DNA of 64,000 nucleotides from Paraburkholderia metrosideri (GCF_904848625.1 NZ_CAJHCP010000002.1:62001-126000), one strand, 5' to 3'. Positions 28,020-37,681 are shown, counted from the first letter of the stretch. Notes: generated from the letters alone by a model not told the origin. A program made the numbers and translations.

Positions 28020-29129
28020 TTAGTCCGATTCGACGCGACGCGTGAAATCCCGCTGCCGAGTGGGATGCTTCGGTTGCCGGTCTGACTGATCCGCAGGCAT
28101 CGGCAAGGGTTCGTGCGCAGGCCGGTAGTCCCCTGGCCGCATCCCGGTCCATTTGCGAAACGCGCGATGAAACGCACTCGGCTCCGCAAAGCCGACTGCA
28201 CTCGCGATGTCGGCAATGGTCCGCCGGGTGCCTTGCAGTTCGCCGATGGCGATGTCGCGCCGCAGGTCGTCCTTGATCGACTGATACGTATAGCCTTCGT
28301 GCTTCAGATGCCGCCGCAGCGTGGCCTCGGCGACGTGCAGACGGGCGGCCATCTGATCGGCGGCGGGCCAGGCGGCCATTGGCATGGCGCGCAGCAGCTT
28401 GCGCACGCGCGCCGCCAGCGAATCGGCATTGCGATACTTGACGATGAAGCTGCCGGGCGCGTCGCGCAGAAAAACCCTCGCCGAGCGGGTGGTCTGAATC
28501 ACCGGCAGGTCGAGAAAATCAGGCGCGAGATCGACATACGAGTCGGCCTGATCGAACCTCATGTGATCGCAGAACATCAGCCGGTATTCGTGCGCGGCGG
28601 GCGGCGCGGCACAGCGAAAGCGTGCTTCGAGCAACGGAATGCGCCGCCCGACCAGCCAGCACACCAGCCCGTAGACAAGGATGAAGTAAGTCGCATAAGC
28701 GAACATGGCTGGCGCCGGCGTGCCTTCGCGCTCGACGAATCTGAGCCGCACGCGTGGCGTGCCTGGCTCGCCCTGCACGTCGACCCGCGCGCCGAGATCG
28801 TCCAGCACCAGCCGCATGAACCCCACCGCGCGCGATAGCGCCTGCGCACCATTGCGCGCGCTCAGCGCCATGCGCGTCATGGCGACGAAGCTGCCGCTTT
28901 TCATGCGATGCGAATCCTGCCCGAAAAACTCGTCGTCCAGTGCGCGTGCAATGCCGACCCACAACGCGCCGTATTGCGCCGGCGTGACCCGGCTTTTCGG
29001 CGACGCCAGCATCGACGCAGCAATGCCGATGGACTCGGCAAGCGGGCGCGCATCGAAGCCGCGTGCCTGGGCGAGCGCCAGGGTCTCTTCGACCAGGCTG
29101 ACGGAAATCGTGCCCTTATCGTTCTTCAT
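28020..29129 (-). CDS. AraC-family regulator with arabinose-binding-type N domain
   Basis: A 369-residue transcription factor. The N-terminal two thirds resemble the OruR/ArgR-like ligand domain (SLVEETLALAQARGFDARPLAESIGI, SGSFVAMTRMALSARNGAQAL). The C terminus carries two HTH motifs of AraC type (MAARLHVAEATLRRHLKHEGYTY and TIADIASAVGFAEPSAFHRAFRKWTG). The frame is open to 29432, but MKNDKGTISVSL at 29129 is the sensible start. It is divergent from the valine/isobutyrate operon, with 16-base direct repeats in between, and so is a functional counterpart of MmsR. The inducer is likely an intermediate such as 3-hydroxyisobutyrate, by inference. Confidence 0.9.
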   Translation of the reverse strand: MKNDKGTISVSLVEETLALAQARGFDARPLAESIGIAASMLASPKSRVTPAQYGALWVGIARALDDEFFGQDSHRMKSGSFVAMTRMALSARNGAQALSRAVGFMRLVLDDLGARVDVQGEPGTPRVRLRFVEREGTPAPAMFAYATYFILVYGLVCWLVGRRIPLLEARFRCAAPPAAHEYRLMFCDHMRFDQADSYVDLAPDFLDLPVIQTTRSARVFLRDAPGSFIVKYRNADSLAARVRKLLRAMPMAAWPAADQMAARLHVAEATLRRHLKHEGYTYQSIKDDLRRDIAIGELQGTRRTIADIASAVGFAEPSAFHRAFRKWTGMRPGDYRPAHEPLPMPADQSDRQPKHPTRQRDFTRRVESD

Positions 29130-29163
29130 CAATGAGTAGCTTGTCTGGCAAGGCTGATAAAAG

Positions 29164-29282
29164 TGGCAAAGCTGGCGAAGCTGGCAAAAGCGCTCAGTGT
29201 TTTCCCTATTGCGATCTGCCAAGTCCTTGAAATCACGGTTTTTACTCTGTATCCATCGTACCAGTATGGCAAAAGCGCTCAG
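29164..29282. promoter_or_regulatory. Direct repeats, candidate AraC-type operators
   Basis: TGGCAAAAGCGCTCAG occurs twice, at 29182-29197 and 29267-29282, 85 bases apart (about eight helical turns). Two shorter units, TGGCAAAG at 29164 and TGGCGAAG at 29173, precede the first at nine-base steps. All are in the gap between the AraC gene and the acyl-CoA dehydrogenase gene. The spacing suits an AraC-like protein bound to half-sites and a possible loop. The rest of this 301-base gap holds nothing else I can name. Confidence 0.65.
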
Positions 29283-29430
29283 CCAGAATGATCGGCCTGA
29301 GCATCGAAGGTGAGTGATGGCTTGCTTAAACTTGCCCGCAGGAGATCGCGGGTGGGCTGCATCCATGCATCGCGGATCATCGCAAAGCGGCGCGCGAGCC
29401 GCGATCCCACGTACAGACAGGACCGAGCCC

Positions 29431-30564
29431 ATGGACAGCTTCTACACCGACGAACAACGGATGATCCGCGACGCCGCTCGCGACTTCGCCACTGAACAGC
29501 TCGCCCCCAACGCCGGGCAATGGGACCGCGACGCGCAACTGCCCGCGAGCGTCGTCACGCAGATGGGCGAACTCGGCTTTCTCGGCATGATCGTGCCTGC
29601 GGAGTGGGGCGGTTCCTATACCGACTACGTGGCCTACGCGCTCGCCATCGAAGAGATCGCCGCGGGCTGCGCGTCCTGTGCGACGCTGATGAGCGTGCAC
29701 AACTCGGTCGGCTGCGGACCGATCCTCAACTTCGGCAGCAACGCGCAGAAAGAGCGCTACCTGGAAGACCTGGCCACGGGCCGCCAGCTTGGCGCGTTCT
29801 GCCTGACCGAGCCGCAGGCCGGCTCCGAGGCCCACAACCTGCGCACCCACGCGGTGTTGCGGGACGGCATGTGGGTTCTCAACGGCAACAAACAATTCGT
29901 GACTAACGGCTCACGCGCGAACCTGGCGATCGTGTTTGCGGTCACCGATCCCGAACTCGGCAAGCGCGGCCTGTCGGCGTTCATCGTGCCGACCGCTACG
30001 CCTGGCTTCAATGTCGGCAAACCGGAACACAAGCTCGGCATTCGCGCGTCCGACACCTGCCCGATTTCACTCGACGATTGCGCTGTGCCGCAGGCCAATC
30101 TGCTCGGCGAAGCGGGCGACGGCCTGCGGATTGCGTTGTCGAATCTCGAAGGCGGGCGCATCGGCATTGCTGCGCAGGCGGTCGGCATCGCGCGCGCCGC
30201 GTTTGATGCCGCGCGTCGCTATGCGGGCGAGCGCGTCCAGTTCGGCAAGCCGCTGAAGGACCATCAGGCCATCGCCACGATGCTCGCCGACATGGCCACG
30301 CGTTTGAATGCCGCGCGCCTGCTCGTGCATCACGCGGCGCGGCTGCGCACGGAAGGCTTGCCGTGCCTGTCGGAAGCGTCGCAGGCCAAGCTGTTTGCAT
30401 CGGAACTGGCGGAGGAGGTCTGTTCGAAAGCGATTCAGATTCACGGCGGTTATGGTTATCTCGAGGACTACGCCGTGGAGCGTCACTATCGCGATGCGCG
30501 CATTACGCAGATCTACGAAGGAACCAGCGAAGTGCAGCGGATGGTGATCGCGCGAAATCTTTAA
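29431..30564 (+). CDS. Acyl-CoA dehydrogenase, probably isobutyryl-CoA dehydrogenase
   Basis: A 377-residue FAD-dependent enzyme. The signatures [17 protein letters not shown] and [42 protein letters not shown] are the two acyl-CoA dehydrogenase motifs, and the catalytic glutamate is the one in IYEGTSE. The ATG at 29431 has AGGA at 29418-29421 nearby, and the longer open frame has no ribosome binding site. It is first in an operon with mmsA, mmsB and a 3-hydroxyisobutyryl-CoA hydrolase, so isobutyryl-CoA, the valine-derived substrate, is the natural choice. 2-Methylbutyryl-CoA is possible. Confidence 0.92.
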   Translation: MDSFYTDEQRMIRDAARDFATEQLAPNAGQWDRDAQLPASVVTQMGELGFLGMIVPAEWGGSYTDYVAYALAIEEIAAGCASCATLMSVHNSVGCGPILNFGSNAQKERYLEDLATGRQLGAFCLTEPQAGSEAHNLRTHAVLRDGMWVLNGNKQFVTNGSRANLAIVFAVTDPELGKRGLSAFIVPTATPGFNVGKPEHKLGIRASDTCPISLDDCAVPQANLLGEAGDGLRIALSNLEGGRIGIAAQAVGIARAAFDAARRYAGERVQFGKPLKDHQAIATMLADMATRLNAARLLVHHAARLRTEGLPCLSEASQAKLFASELAEEVCSKAIQIHGGYGYLEDYAVERHYRDARITQIYEGTSEVQRMVIARNL

Positions 30565-30768
30565 ACGCGAATTGGACTGTGTTTTGAGCGCAAAATAGCT
30601 TGGTGGGTACGCTTGGGTGTCGTTCACAAGCGGAGCGCGCGGTGCTCGCAACGCTCGGGCGGGGCACGGACAAAGTGCCGGCAGCGCACGAACGGCTCAA
30701 GGTGTGGATGAACGGGCGCGCATGGAACCGCGTAAAAACGGCACGACAAACGGCACACAACGCAGCAC

Positions 30769-30804
30769 ACAAGCAGGTTCACAAGCAGGATCACAAGCAG
30801 GATC
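30769..30804. repeat. 12-bp tandem repeat in the synthetase leader
   Basis: Three units of ACAAGCAGGATC (the first has GGTTC in place of GGATC) run from 30769 to 30804, with a degenerate AGAAGCGG after them. They lie 53 bases upstream of the acyl-CoA synthetase start, in the 292-base gap after the dehydrogenase. The period would keep an upstream in-frame extension open as Gln-Ala-Gly-Ser repeats. Confidence 0.85.
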
Positions 30805-30856
30805 AGAAGCGGCATATAAAAGCGGAGTTCATACCGCGCCATCAGGAGACGAGACG

Positions 30857-32548
30857 ATGACTGCAGCGAAAGCCTTCTTCGACGCGCGCGATCTGTTGTT
30901 GCGCCATCGAACCGACTACGACCGCGCGTATCGCGAATTCACGTGGCCGGTATTAGGCGAATTCAACTGGGCGCTCGACTACTTCGATGTGATCGCACGC
31001 GGTAACGACAACCGCGCGCTGTGGATTGTCGATGATCCCGCGAGTGACGGCCTGCGTCTGTCGTACGCGCAGATGTCGGAGCGCTCGGCGCGGATGGCGA
31101 ACTTCCTGCGCGACGCGGGCGTCGGCCGCGGCGACCGCCTGCTGCTGATGCTGCCAAACCGCGTCGAACTGTGGGACGTCATGCTCGCCGCCATGAAACT
31201 CGGCGCGATCGTGCTACCCGCCACCACCCAGCTTTCCGCCGACGACGTGCGCGACCGCGTGCAGATTGGCGGCGCGAAGTTCGCGGTGATCGATAGCGCG
31301 GAGTTGAGCAAATTCGACACGCTCGACGTGCCGCTGACACGCTTTTCCGTGGGCACGCCACGTGAAGGCTGGATCGATCTGGGCGCGGCCTGTCACGCGT
31401 CGCCGGAATTCACGCCAGACGGTGTCACGCTCGCCACGGATCCCATGCTGCTGTACTTCACCTCGGGCACCACCTCCAAACCCAAGCTGGTCGAGCACAC
31501 GCATCAGAGTTATCCGGTCGGGCATCTGTCGACGATGTACTGGATCGGTCTGAAGACCAATGACATCCACTGGAATATCAGTTCGCCGGGTTGGGCCAAG
31601 CATGCATGGAGTTGCTTTTACGCGCCGTGGAATGCGCAGGCCTGCGTGTTCGTGTTCAACTTTCCGCGCTTCGTGCCCAAAGACACGCTGAACGTACTGG
31701 TCCGTTTCAACGTGACCACGCTGTGCGCGCCGCCCACCGTGTGGCGCATGCTGGTACAGGAGCCGCTTGCCGACTATCCGGTCAGATTGCGTGAAATTGT
31801 CGGCGCGGGCGAACCGTTGAATCCGGAGATCATCGAACGCGTGAAACACGCGTGGGGCATCACGATTCGCGATGGCTTCGGTCAGACCGAAACCACCTGT
31901 CAGATCGGCAATTCACCCGGGCAAACGGTGGTGGCGGGTTCGATGGGACGTCCGCTGCCAGGCTACCGGATCGAATTGCTCGACGCCGACGATCAACCTG
32001 TCAGCGAAGGAGAAATCGCGCTGCCGCTTGCTGAACGCCCGCTAGGTTTGATGACCGGTTACGCGAACAACGCCAATGCCACCGCTCAGGCGATGCGCAA
32101 CGGTTTCTACCGCACGTCCGATGTCGCGATGCGTCGCGACGACGGCTACTACGTGTACGTCGGCCGCGCCGATGACGTATTCAAATCGTCCGATTACCGG
32201 TTGAGTCCGTTCGAACTCGAAAGCGTGCTGATCGAACACGAGGCGATCGGCGAAGCTGCCGTGGTGCCGAGTGCCGACGCGTTGCGTCTGTCGGTGCCCA
32301 AGGCGTTCGTCACGGTACGGCAGGGCTACGAAGCAGGCCCCGAACTGGCGCGCGCCGTGTTCGCGTTCTCGCGCGAAAAACTCGCGCCGTACAAGCGGAT
32401 TCGCCGTCTGCAATTCAGCGATCTGCCGAAAACCATCTCCGGCAAGATTCGCCGCGTCGAATTGCGACGCCGCGAAATGGAACGCGCTGCGGAACCCGCG
32501 CGTCTGCCCGACGAATACTGGGAAGAGGATTTCCCCGATCTGCGTTGA
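30857..32548 (+). CDS. AMP-forming acyl-CoA synthetase
   Basis: A 563-residue ANL-superfamily ligase. The P-loop-like motif is YFTSGTTSKPKLVEHTH (about residues 205-220). GFGQTETTCQ forms the adenylate pocket, YRTSDVAMRRDDGYYVYVGRADDVFKSSDYRLSPFELE the hinge, and PKTISGKIRRVELR holds the catalytic lysine. It resembles medium/branched short-chain acyl-CoA synthetases. The ATG at 30857 follows AGGAGA at seven bases. Within a valine-type operon it may activate isobutyrate, propionate or a related acid. The substrate is not decided by the sequence. Confidence 0.92.
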   Translation: MTAAKAFFDARDLLLRHRTDYDRAYREFTWPVLGEFNWALDYFDVIARGNDNRALWIVDDPASDGLRLSYAQMSERSARMANFLRDAGVGRGDRLLLMLPNRVELWDVMLAAMKLGAIVLPATTQLSADDVRDRVQIGGAKFAVIDSAELSKFDTLDVPLTRFSVGTPREGWIDLGAACHASPEFTPDGVTLATDPMLLYFTSGTTSKPKLVEHTHQSYPVGHLSTMYWIGLKTNDIHWNISSPGWAKHAWSCFYAPWNAQACVFVFNFPRFVPKDTLNVLVRFNVTTLCAPPTVWRMLVQEPLADYPVRLREIVGAGEPLNPEIIERVKHAWGITIRDGFGQTETTCQIGNSPGQTVVAGSMGRPLPGYRIELLDADDQPVSEGEIALPLAERPLGLMTGYANNANATAQAMRNGFYRTSDVAMRRDDGYYVYVGRADDVFKSSDYRLSPFELESVLIEHEAIGEAAVVPSADALRLSVPKAFVTVRQGYEAGPELARAVFAFSREKLAPYKRIRRLQFSDLPKTISGKIRRVELRRREMERAAEPARLPDEYWEEDFPDLR

Positions 32549-32603
32549 TTTTTTCTCTGATGATTGTGCCGCCGCCGCGCGGCCACTGCACAGGAGTTTC
32601 AGC

Positions 32604-34151
32604 ATGAGCACAATTGCTTCGAACCATGCCGGGCACGATGCCGCCACCGCCCATTCGATTGCCACCGTCAAGCTGCTGATCAACGGTGAGTTCGTCGAAT
32701 CGAAGAGCGCCGAATGGCGCGACATCGTCAACCCCGCGACCCAGCAGGTGCTGGCGCGCGTGCCGTTCGCCACCGTCGACGAGGTCGACGCAGCGATCCG
32801 TAGCGCACACGCGGCATTCAAGACGTGGAAGGACACACCGGTCGGCGCGCGGATGCGCATCATGCTGAAGTACCAGGCGTTGATTCGCGAGCATATGCCG
32901 CGCATTGCAAAAACGTTGAGCGCGGAGCAAGGCAAGACGATTCCCGATGCTGAAGGCGATATTTTCCGCGGACTCGAAGTGGTCGAACATGCGTGTTCGA
33001 TCGGCACGTTGCAGCAGGGCGAATTTGCGGAGAACGTGGCGGGTGGCGTGGACACCTACACGCTGCGTCAGCCGCTCGGCGTGTGCGCCGGCATCACGCC
33101 ATTCAATTTCCCCGCCATGATCCCGTTGTGGATGTTCCCCATGGCGATTGTGTGCGGCAATACATTCGTGCTGAAGCCGTCGGAACAGGACCCTCTGTCG
33201 ACGATGCAACTGGTCGAACTCGCGCTCGAAGCCGGGGTGCCGAAGGGCGTGCTGAACGTCGTGCACGGCGGCAAGGAAGTGGTCGATGCGCTGTGCTCGC
33301 ACGAACTGGTGAAGGCGATTTCGTTTGTTGGCTCGACAGCGGTCGGCACGCATGTGTATCGCCTCGGCAGCGAACACGGCAAGCGCGTGCAGTCGATGAT
33401 GGGCGCGAAGAATCACGCGGTCGTGCTGCCCGACGCGAATCGTGAGCAAACCTTGAACGCGCTCGCGGGCGCAGGGTTCGGCGCGGCAGGGCAGCGTTGC
33501 ATGGCGACGTCGGCGGTGGTGCTGGTGGGCGCGGCGCAGAACTGGCTACCCGATCTCGTCGCGAAGGCAAAGACACTAAAGGTCAATGCAGGCAGCGAAC
33601 CGAATACGGATATCGGTCCGGTCGTTTCGCGCACGGCGAAGCAACGCATTCTCGGGCTGATCGAAACGGGCGTCACTGAAGGCGCGACGCTTGCGCTCGA
33701 CGGCCGTGACGTCAAGGTATCAGGCTACGAAGAAGGCAATTTCATCGGCCCGACCGTGTTCACCGACGTGACGACGGAGATGCAGATCTACCGCACCGAA
33801 ATTTTCGGGCCGGTGCTCGTCGTACTGAACGTCGCCACGCTCGACGATGCCATCGCACTCGTCAATCGCAATCCATTCGGCAATGGCGTGGGTCTGTTCA
33901 CACAGAGCGGGGCGGCGGCGCGTAAATTCCAGAGCGAAATCGATATCGGTCAGGTGGGTATCAACATTCCGATTCCTGTGCCGGTGCCGTTTTTCAGCTT
34001 CACCGGCTCGCGCGGATCGAAGCTCGGGGATCTCGGCCCGTATGGCAAACAGGTCGTTCAGTTCTATACGCAGACCAAGACCGTCACCGCCCGCTGGTTC
34101 GACGACGATACCGTCAACGACGGCGTCAACACGACGATCAGCCTGCGTTGA
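32604..34151 (+). CDS. mmsA: Methylmalonate-semialdehyde dehydrogenase (CoA-acylating)
   Basis: A 515-residue aldehyde dehydrogenase of the MmsA subfamily, which converts methylmalonate semialdehyde to propionyl-CoA, CO2 and NADH. FGAAGQRCMATS contains the catalytic cysteine, and NFPAMIPLWMFPMAIVCGNTFVLKPSEQDP is the nucleotide-binding segment. The subfamily-typical IPVPVPFFSFTGSRGSKLGDLGPYGKQ is near the end. The usual general-base glutamate of hydrolytic ALDHs is not apparent, as expected for a CoA-acylating enzyme. The start at 32604 has CAGGAG upstream. An extra 18 residues precede the conserved core. Confidence 0.96.
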   Translation: MSTIASNHAGHDAATAHSIATVKLLINGEFVESKSAEWRDIVNPATQQVLARVPFATVDEVDAAIRSAHAAFKTWKDTPVGARMRIMLKYQALIREHMPRIAKTLSAEQGKTIPDAEGDIFRGLEVVEHACSIGTLQQGEFAENVAGGVDTYTLRQPLGVCAGITPFNFPAMIPLWMFPMAIVCGNTFVLKPSEQDPLSTMQLVELALEAGVPKGVLNVVHGGKEVVDALCSHELVKAISFVGSTAVGTHVYRLGSEHGKRVQSMMGAKNHAVVLPDANREQTLNALAGAGFGAAGQRCMATSAVVLVGAAQNWLPDLVAKAKTLKVNAGSEPNTDIGPVVSRTAKQRILGLIETGVTEGATLALDGRDVKVSGYEEGNFIGPTVFTDVTTEMQIYRTEIFGPVLVVLNVATLDDAIALVNRNPFGNGVGLFTQSGAAARKFQSEIDIGQVGINIPIPVPVPFFSFTGSRGSKLGDLGPYGKQVVQFYTQTKTVTARWFDDDTVNDGVNTTISLR

Positions 34152-34188
34152 GCAGGTCCGCCAGCCAGCCAGTAACGGAGACGACATC

Positions 34189-35100
34189 ATGAAAATAGGC
34201 TTTATCGGACTCGGCAACATGGGTGCGCCGATGGTGCACAACCTGCTCAAGGCGGGACACGCGGTCAACGTATTCGACCTCAACGCGCAGGCGGTGCAGG
34301 CGCTGGTCGACGCGGGCGCAAAAGCGGGCGCCTCACCGAAGGCGGCGGTCGCGGGCGTGGAATACGTGATCACGATGTTGCCGGCGGCCGCTCATGTGCG
34401 CAGCGTGCTGACATCGGATGACGGCGTGTTCGCGGGCATCGGCAAAGGCGTGACGATCATCGATTCGAGCACCATCGATCCCGTCAGTGTGAAGGCATTC
34501 GCCGAACTCGCCACACAGCATGGCAACACCTTCGTCGACGCGCCGGTGTCGGGCGGCACGAGTGGCGCGGCGGCGGGCACGCTGACGTTCATGGTCGGCG
34601 GCAGTGCAAGCGCGTATGAACATGTCAAACCCGTGTTGTCGGCGATGGGCAAGAACATCGTCCATTGCGGTGATACCGGAACGGGACAGGTCGCAAAAAT
34701 CTGCAATAACCTCGTGCTCGGTATCACGATGGCGGGTGTGTCCGAAGCGATGGCGCTCGGCGAAGCGCTCGGTATCGATATGAAAGTGCTGGGCGGCATC
34801 ATCAATACATCGACGGGGCGTTGCTGGAGTTCGGACACCTATAACCCAATGCCTGGCGTCATCGAAACCGCGCCCTCCACGCGCGGGTACAGCGGCGGCT
34901 TTGGCACCGATCTGATGCTCAAAGACCTGGGACTGGCCACCGACGCCGCGAAATCCGCGCGTCAACCGGTTTATCTCGGTGCGCTCGCGCAGCAGCTTTA
35001 TCAGACAATGAGCACAAAAGGCGCGGGACGTCTGGACTTTTCGGCGGTGATCAAGCTGTATCGTCAGGACGAAAAAAACCTCAAGGACGGCAGCGCGTGA
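34189..35100 (+). CDS. mmsB: 3-hydroxyisobutyrate dehydrogenase
   Basis: A 303-residue beta-hydroxyacid dehydrogenase. IGFIGLGNMGAPMVHNLLKAGH is the NAD-binding fold. FVDAPVSGGTSGAAAGTLTFMVGG is the substrate motif. GDTGTGQVAKICNNLVLGITM carries the catalytic lysine. The product, methylmalonate semialdehyde, is the substrate of the preceding gene, so the pair performs consecutive steps. It lies 37 bases downstream of mmsA. Confidence 0.97.
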   Translation: MKIGFIGLGNMGAPMVHNLLKAGHAVNVFDLNAQAVQALVDAGAKAGASPKAAVAGVEYVITMLPAAAHVRSVLTSDDGVFAGIGKGVTIIDSSTIDPVSVKAFAELATQHGNTFVDAPVSGGTSGAAAGTLTFMVGGSASAYEHVKPVLSAMGKNIVHCGDTGTGQVAKICNNLVLGITMAGVSEAMALGEALGIDMKVLGGIINTSTGRCWSSDTYNPMPGVIETAPSTRGYSGGFGTDLMLKDLGLATDAAKSARQPVYLGALAQQLYQTMSTKGAGRLDFSAVIKLYRQDEKNLKDGSA

Positions 35101-35206
35101 TATTCGAATTCGAAGACCTGTGCGACGTTTCAGGCAGACCGGACGCGCAGATCCGGCCGACCGCATACCGCAGTTGCACGACACTCACCCGCCAGGAGAC
35201 CCGTTA

Positions 35207-36355
35207 ATGAGCGCCGTGCAAAGCGCCGCACCTGACACCACCGTGGAGACGGAGCGCGACATTCTGTTTCGCGTCGTCAACCGTGTAGCCATCATCACGC
35301 TTAACCGGCCGGCGGCGCTCAATGCGCTATCGCACGCGATGGTGCGCGAGCTCGCCGTGCTGGTCGAGCATTGCCGCACTGACAGCGGCATCGTCGCGCT
35401 GGTGTTGAAAGGCGCGGGCGCCAAGGGCTTTTGCGCGGGTGGCGATGTGCGCGAAGTGCATCGCCTCGCGAAGAGCGGCGATCACCGGTGGCTCGCGTTC
35501 TTCGTCGACGAGTACCGGCTCGACTACGCGCTGCATACGTTTCCGAAGCCAGTCGTCGCGCTGCTCGACGGTATTACGATGGGCGGCGGCATGGGCCTGG
35601 GTCAGGCGGCGCGGCTGCGGATCGTCACGGAACGCAGCAGGATCGCGATGCCGGAGACGCGCATCGGCTTTCTACCGGACGTCGGCGCGACGCGTTTTCT
35701 GAGCGTCATGCAGGCGGAAGTCGAGTTGTATGTCGGACTGACCGGCGCGACGTTGTCCGGTGCCGATGCGTTGCGCCTGCAACTCGCCGACCTGTGCGTG
35801 CCTGCGGAATGGCTCGCCAGTTTTGAAACGCGATTGCAGCGGATGCCGCATGACGGCGATCTGATGGCCGCGTTGCGCGCAGTGTTCGAGCCACCGTGCA
35901 ACATCATTCCACACGCAGCGCTAGGGTCGCTTACGCAGTCGATCGTGCGGCACTTCGACCGGCGTTCGAGCGTCGAACGGATCGTTGCGACATTGCGGCA
36001 TGAACTGGAACGCGAGCCGCCGCGCGAAGTGAAGCAGTGGCTGCAAGCCACTTACGACGCGATGGTCAGCCATTCGCCTACCATGCTTTACGTCACGCGC
36101 GAGGCGTTGTTGCGCGGCCGCCAGATGACGCTCGCCGAGTGTTTCCGGATGGAACTGGGCATCGTCAAACGCGTGATCGAGGAGGGCGATTTTTGCGAAG
36201 GCGTGAGGGCCCAGTTGATCGATAAGGATCGGCGAAGCCGCTGGGCGCCTGCCACGCTTGCGCAAGTGCGGCCCGAACGCGTCAGATATTTTTTGACTTC
36301 GCCATGGAAGAGCGAAGCGCATCCGCTCGCTGGGTTGGGTGCGGAACAGGGATGA
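35207..36355 (+). CDS. 3-hydroxyisobutyryl-CoA hydrolase (enoyl-CoA hydratase family)
   Basis: A 382-residue crotonase-fold enzyme, longer than ordinary enoyl-CoA hydratases (about 260) and matching the hydrolase branch (ECH_2). FCAGGDVREVHRLAKSGD and GITMGGGMGLGQAARLRIVTE form the oxyanion hole, and PETRIGFLPDVGATRFLS carries the acidic residue. It releases free 3-hydroxyisobutyrate for MmsB. The true start is at 35207 behind AGGAGA. With the dehydrogenase, mmsB and mmsA it completes the lower valine pathway, except for a dedicated methacrylyl-CoA hydratase, which is not seen here. Confidence 0.92.
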   Translation: MSAVQSAAPDTTVETERDILFRVVNRVAIITLNRPAALNALSHAMVRELAVLVEHCRTDSGIVALVLKGAGAKGFCAGGDVREVHRLAKSGDHRWLAFFVDEYRLDYALHTFPKPVVALLDGITMGGGMGLGQAARLRIVTERSRIAMPETRIGFLPDVGATRFLSVMQAEVELYVGLTGATLSGADALRLQLADLCVPAEWLASFETRLQRMPHDGDLMAALRAVFEPPCNIIPHAALGSLTQSIVRHFDRRSSVERIVATLRHELEREPPREVKQWLQATYDAMVSHSPTMLYVTREALLRGRQMTLAECFRMELGIVKRVIEEGDFCEGVRAQLIDKDRRSRWAPATLAQVRPERVRYFLTSPWKSEAHPLAGLGAEQG

Positions 36356-37029
36356 GGTAGCGCTTTCTCTTTGCGCCCGCCAGGTGGGGTTTGCGTCAGG
36401 CGGGCTGCCGGATTGCCTCAGGTGCGCGTGCAGGCCCGCGAACGTGCCTGCCTACCTCTAGGCCATCAGCGCCGCGCAATGCGGTGCGATCGAACATCGC
36501 TTTGACTCCTTCGTTGTATTTCTTGCCGACTGTGTGCGTGTTGCGCGCGCTATTTCGTCCGAAGATCGCGTGATAATTGCCGATTGGCGTCGTCGTCTTG
36601 CGTGATGCTTTAGCATGGCCGATGCATCTAATTGGGCAGTCCTCGCTGCCCACATAGCCGAAGCCGTGCGGCTAAAACAGAGGTGTTATCTCACACTTCA
36701 GGCGCATGCGTTCACATAAAGGGCTCACGTCTCGTCTTCATGTCTTGACGTCGATATCCGGCCAGGAACGAAGTGTGCTTAACCGAAAAGCTGACCGATT
36801 GTGGTTCGCGGAAAGCAAAACTATTCGCGGAGGCGGTACGGGCGATTTGCGGTTCGGATACATCGTGTAACGATGTGTCACCGCGACCGCGCAAGGACAT
36901 TGACGCAAACAGGACAACGCGGGGCGATCAGCCTGTCGTCGAATGCCGGCGCGAAAGCGGCTATACGTCAGGAAACCGCAGCGTGCGTGGCGTCGCTTGT
37001 TTGTAACTCAACCGTTTTAGGAAACCGTC
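36356..37029. other. Intergenic region before the CsbD genes
   Basis: 674 bases with no supported gene. A GCCCGCC-N17-GGCGGGC hairpin at 36375-36405 follows the valine operon but lacks a T tract. Two more hairpins, GGGCAG-N6-CTGCCC at 36634-36651 and TAGCCG-N8-CGGCTA at 36656-36675, sit side by side. The promoter of the CsbD genes is presumably in the last 200 bases. I could not place it with confidence. Confidence 0.45.
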
Positions 37030-37212
37030 ATGGACAAGAATCGTGTGGAAGGCGCAGCGAAACAGGTCAAAGGCTCCGTGAAGGAAGCGATGGGCAAGGT
37101 CACCGGCAACCGGACGACCCAGGCCGAAGGGGCGGCAGAAAAGCTGGCTGGCAAGATGCAGAGCAAGATTGGCGAAGCAGCGGACGCCGTGCGCGACCGC
37201 CTCAAAAGATAG
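37030..37212 (+). CDS. CsbD family stress protein
   Basis: A 60-residue protein, MDKNRVEGAAKQVKGSVKEA followed by GKVTGNRTTQAEGAAEKLAGK. The repeated KxxGAAKQxKG pattern and length identify CsbD. It is hydrophilic, helical and without a membrane segment. The family is induced by general stress in several bacteria, but its molecular role is unknown. It lies 77 bases upstream of a second CsbD-type gene. Confidence 0.93.
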   Translation: MDKNRVEGAAKQVKGSVKEAMGKVTGNRTTQAEGAAEKLAGKMQSKIGEAADAVRDRLKR

Positions 37213-37289
37213 GCAAACATAACGTGCTTGCAGACCACGCCGGCCCTGCGCTGGCGACTGCCTGATCATTCAGTTCAAGGAGAATAACG

Positions 37290-37532
37290 ATGAATTCAAA
37301 CCAGCTCGACGGAACCCTCAACGATGCAGCAGGCAAGGTGCAGGACGCCGTGGGTGGACTCACCGGCGATCTCGACTTGCAGGCCGAGGGCAAAGCCCGT
37401 CAGGTGGCGGGCAAGGCGCAGGCGAAATATGGCGACAGTGTCGAGCAGATCGCTGAAACGGCTCGCAACAATCCGCTCGGTGCGTTGGTGATCGCCGTCG
37501 GTGTCGGTTTTCTGCTAGGTAGACTGCTGTAA
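37290..37532 (+). CDS. CsbD-like protein with C-terminal membrane anchor
   Basis: An 80-residue protein. Residues 1-48 are CsbD-like (NQLDGTLNDAAGKVQDAVGGLTGD, ARQVAGKAQAKYG). The C terminus (ETARNNPLGALVIAVGVGFLLGRLL) is a glycine-zipper membrane anchor like that of ElaB/YqjD (DUF883) proteins. The anchor ends in the typical GRLL. This combination suggests a membrane-tethered partner of the soluble CsbD protein encoded just upstream. The ribosome binding site is AAGGAG. Confidence 0.9.
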   Translation: MNSNQLDGTLNDAAGKVQDAVGGLTGDLDLQAEGKARQVAGKAQAKYGDSVEQIAETARNNPLGALVIAVGVGFLLGRLL

Positions 37533-37681
37533 ATCGTAGGCGCGCCGTGTTGCTGGTGCCATTGCAATACGCGGCACGAGTGACGCGGCGCTTGCATTTT
37601 TAGCCCCGCGGGTGCCTTATTTGTCCGATGTTCCCGGCGCGGTTCTGGCGTCGGATCTCATCGTCTATGCGAGGAAGGTTC

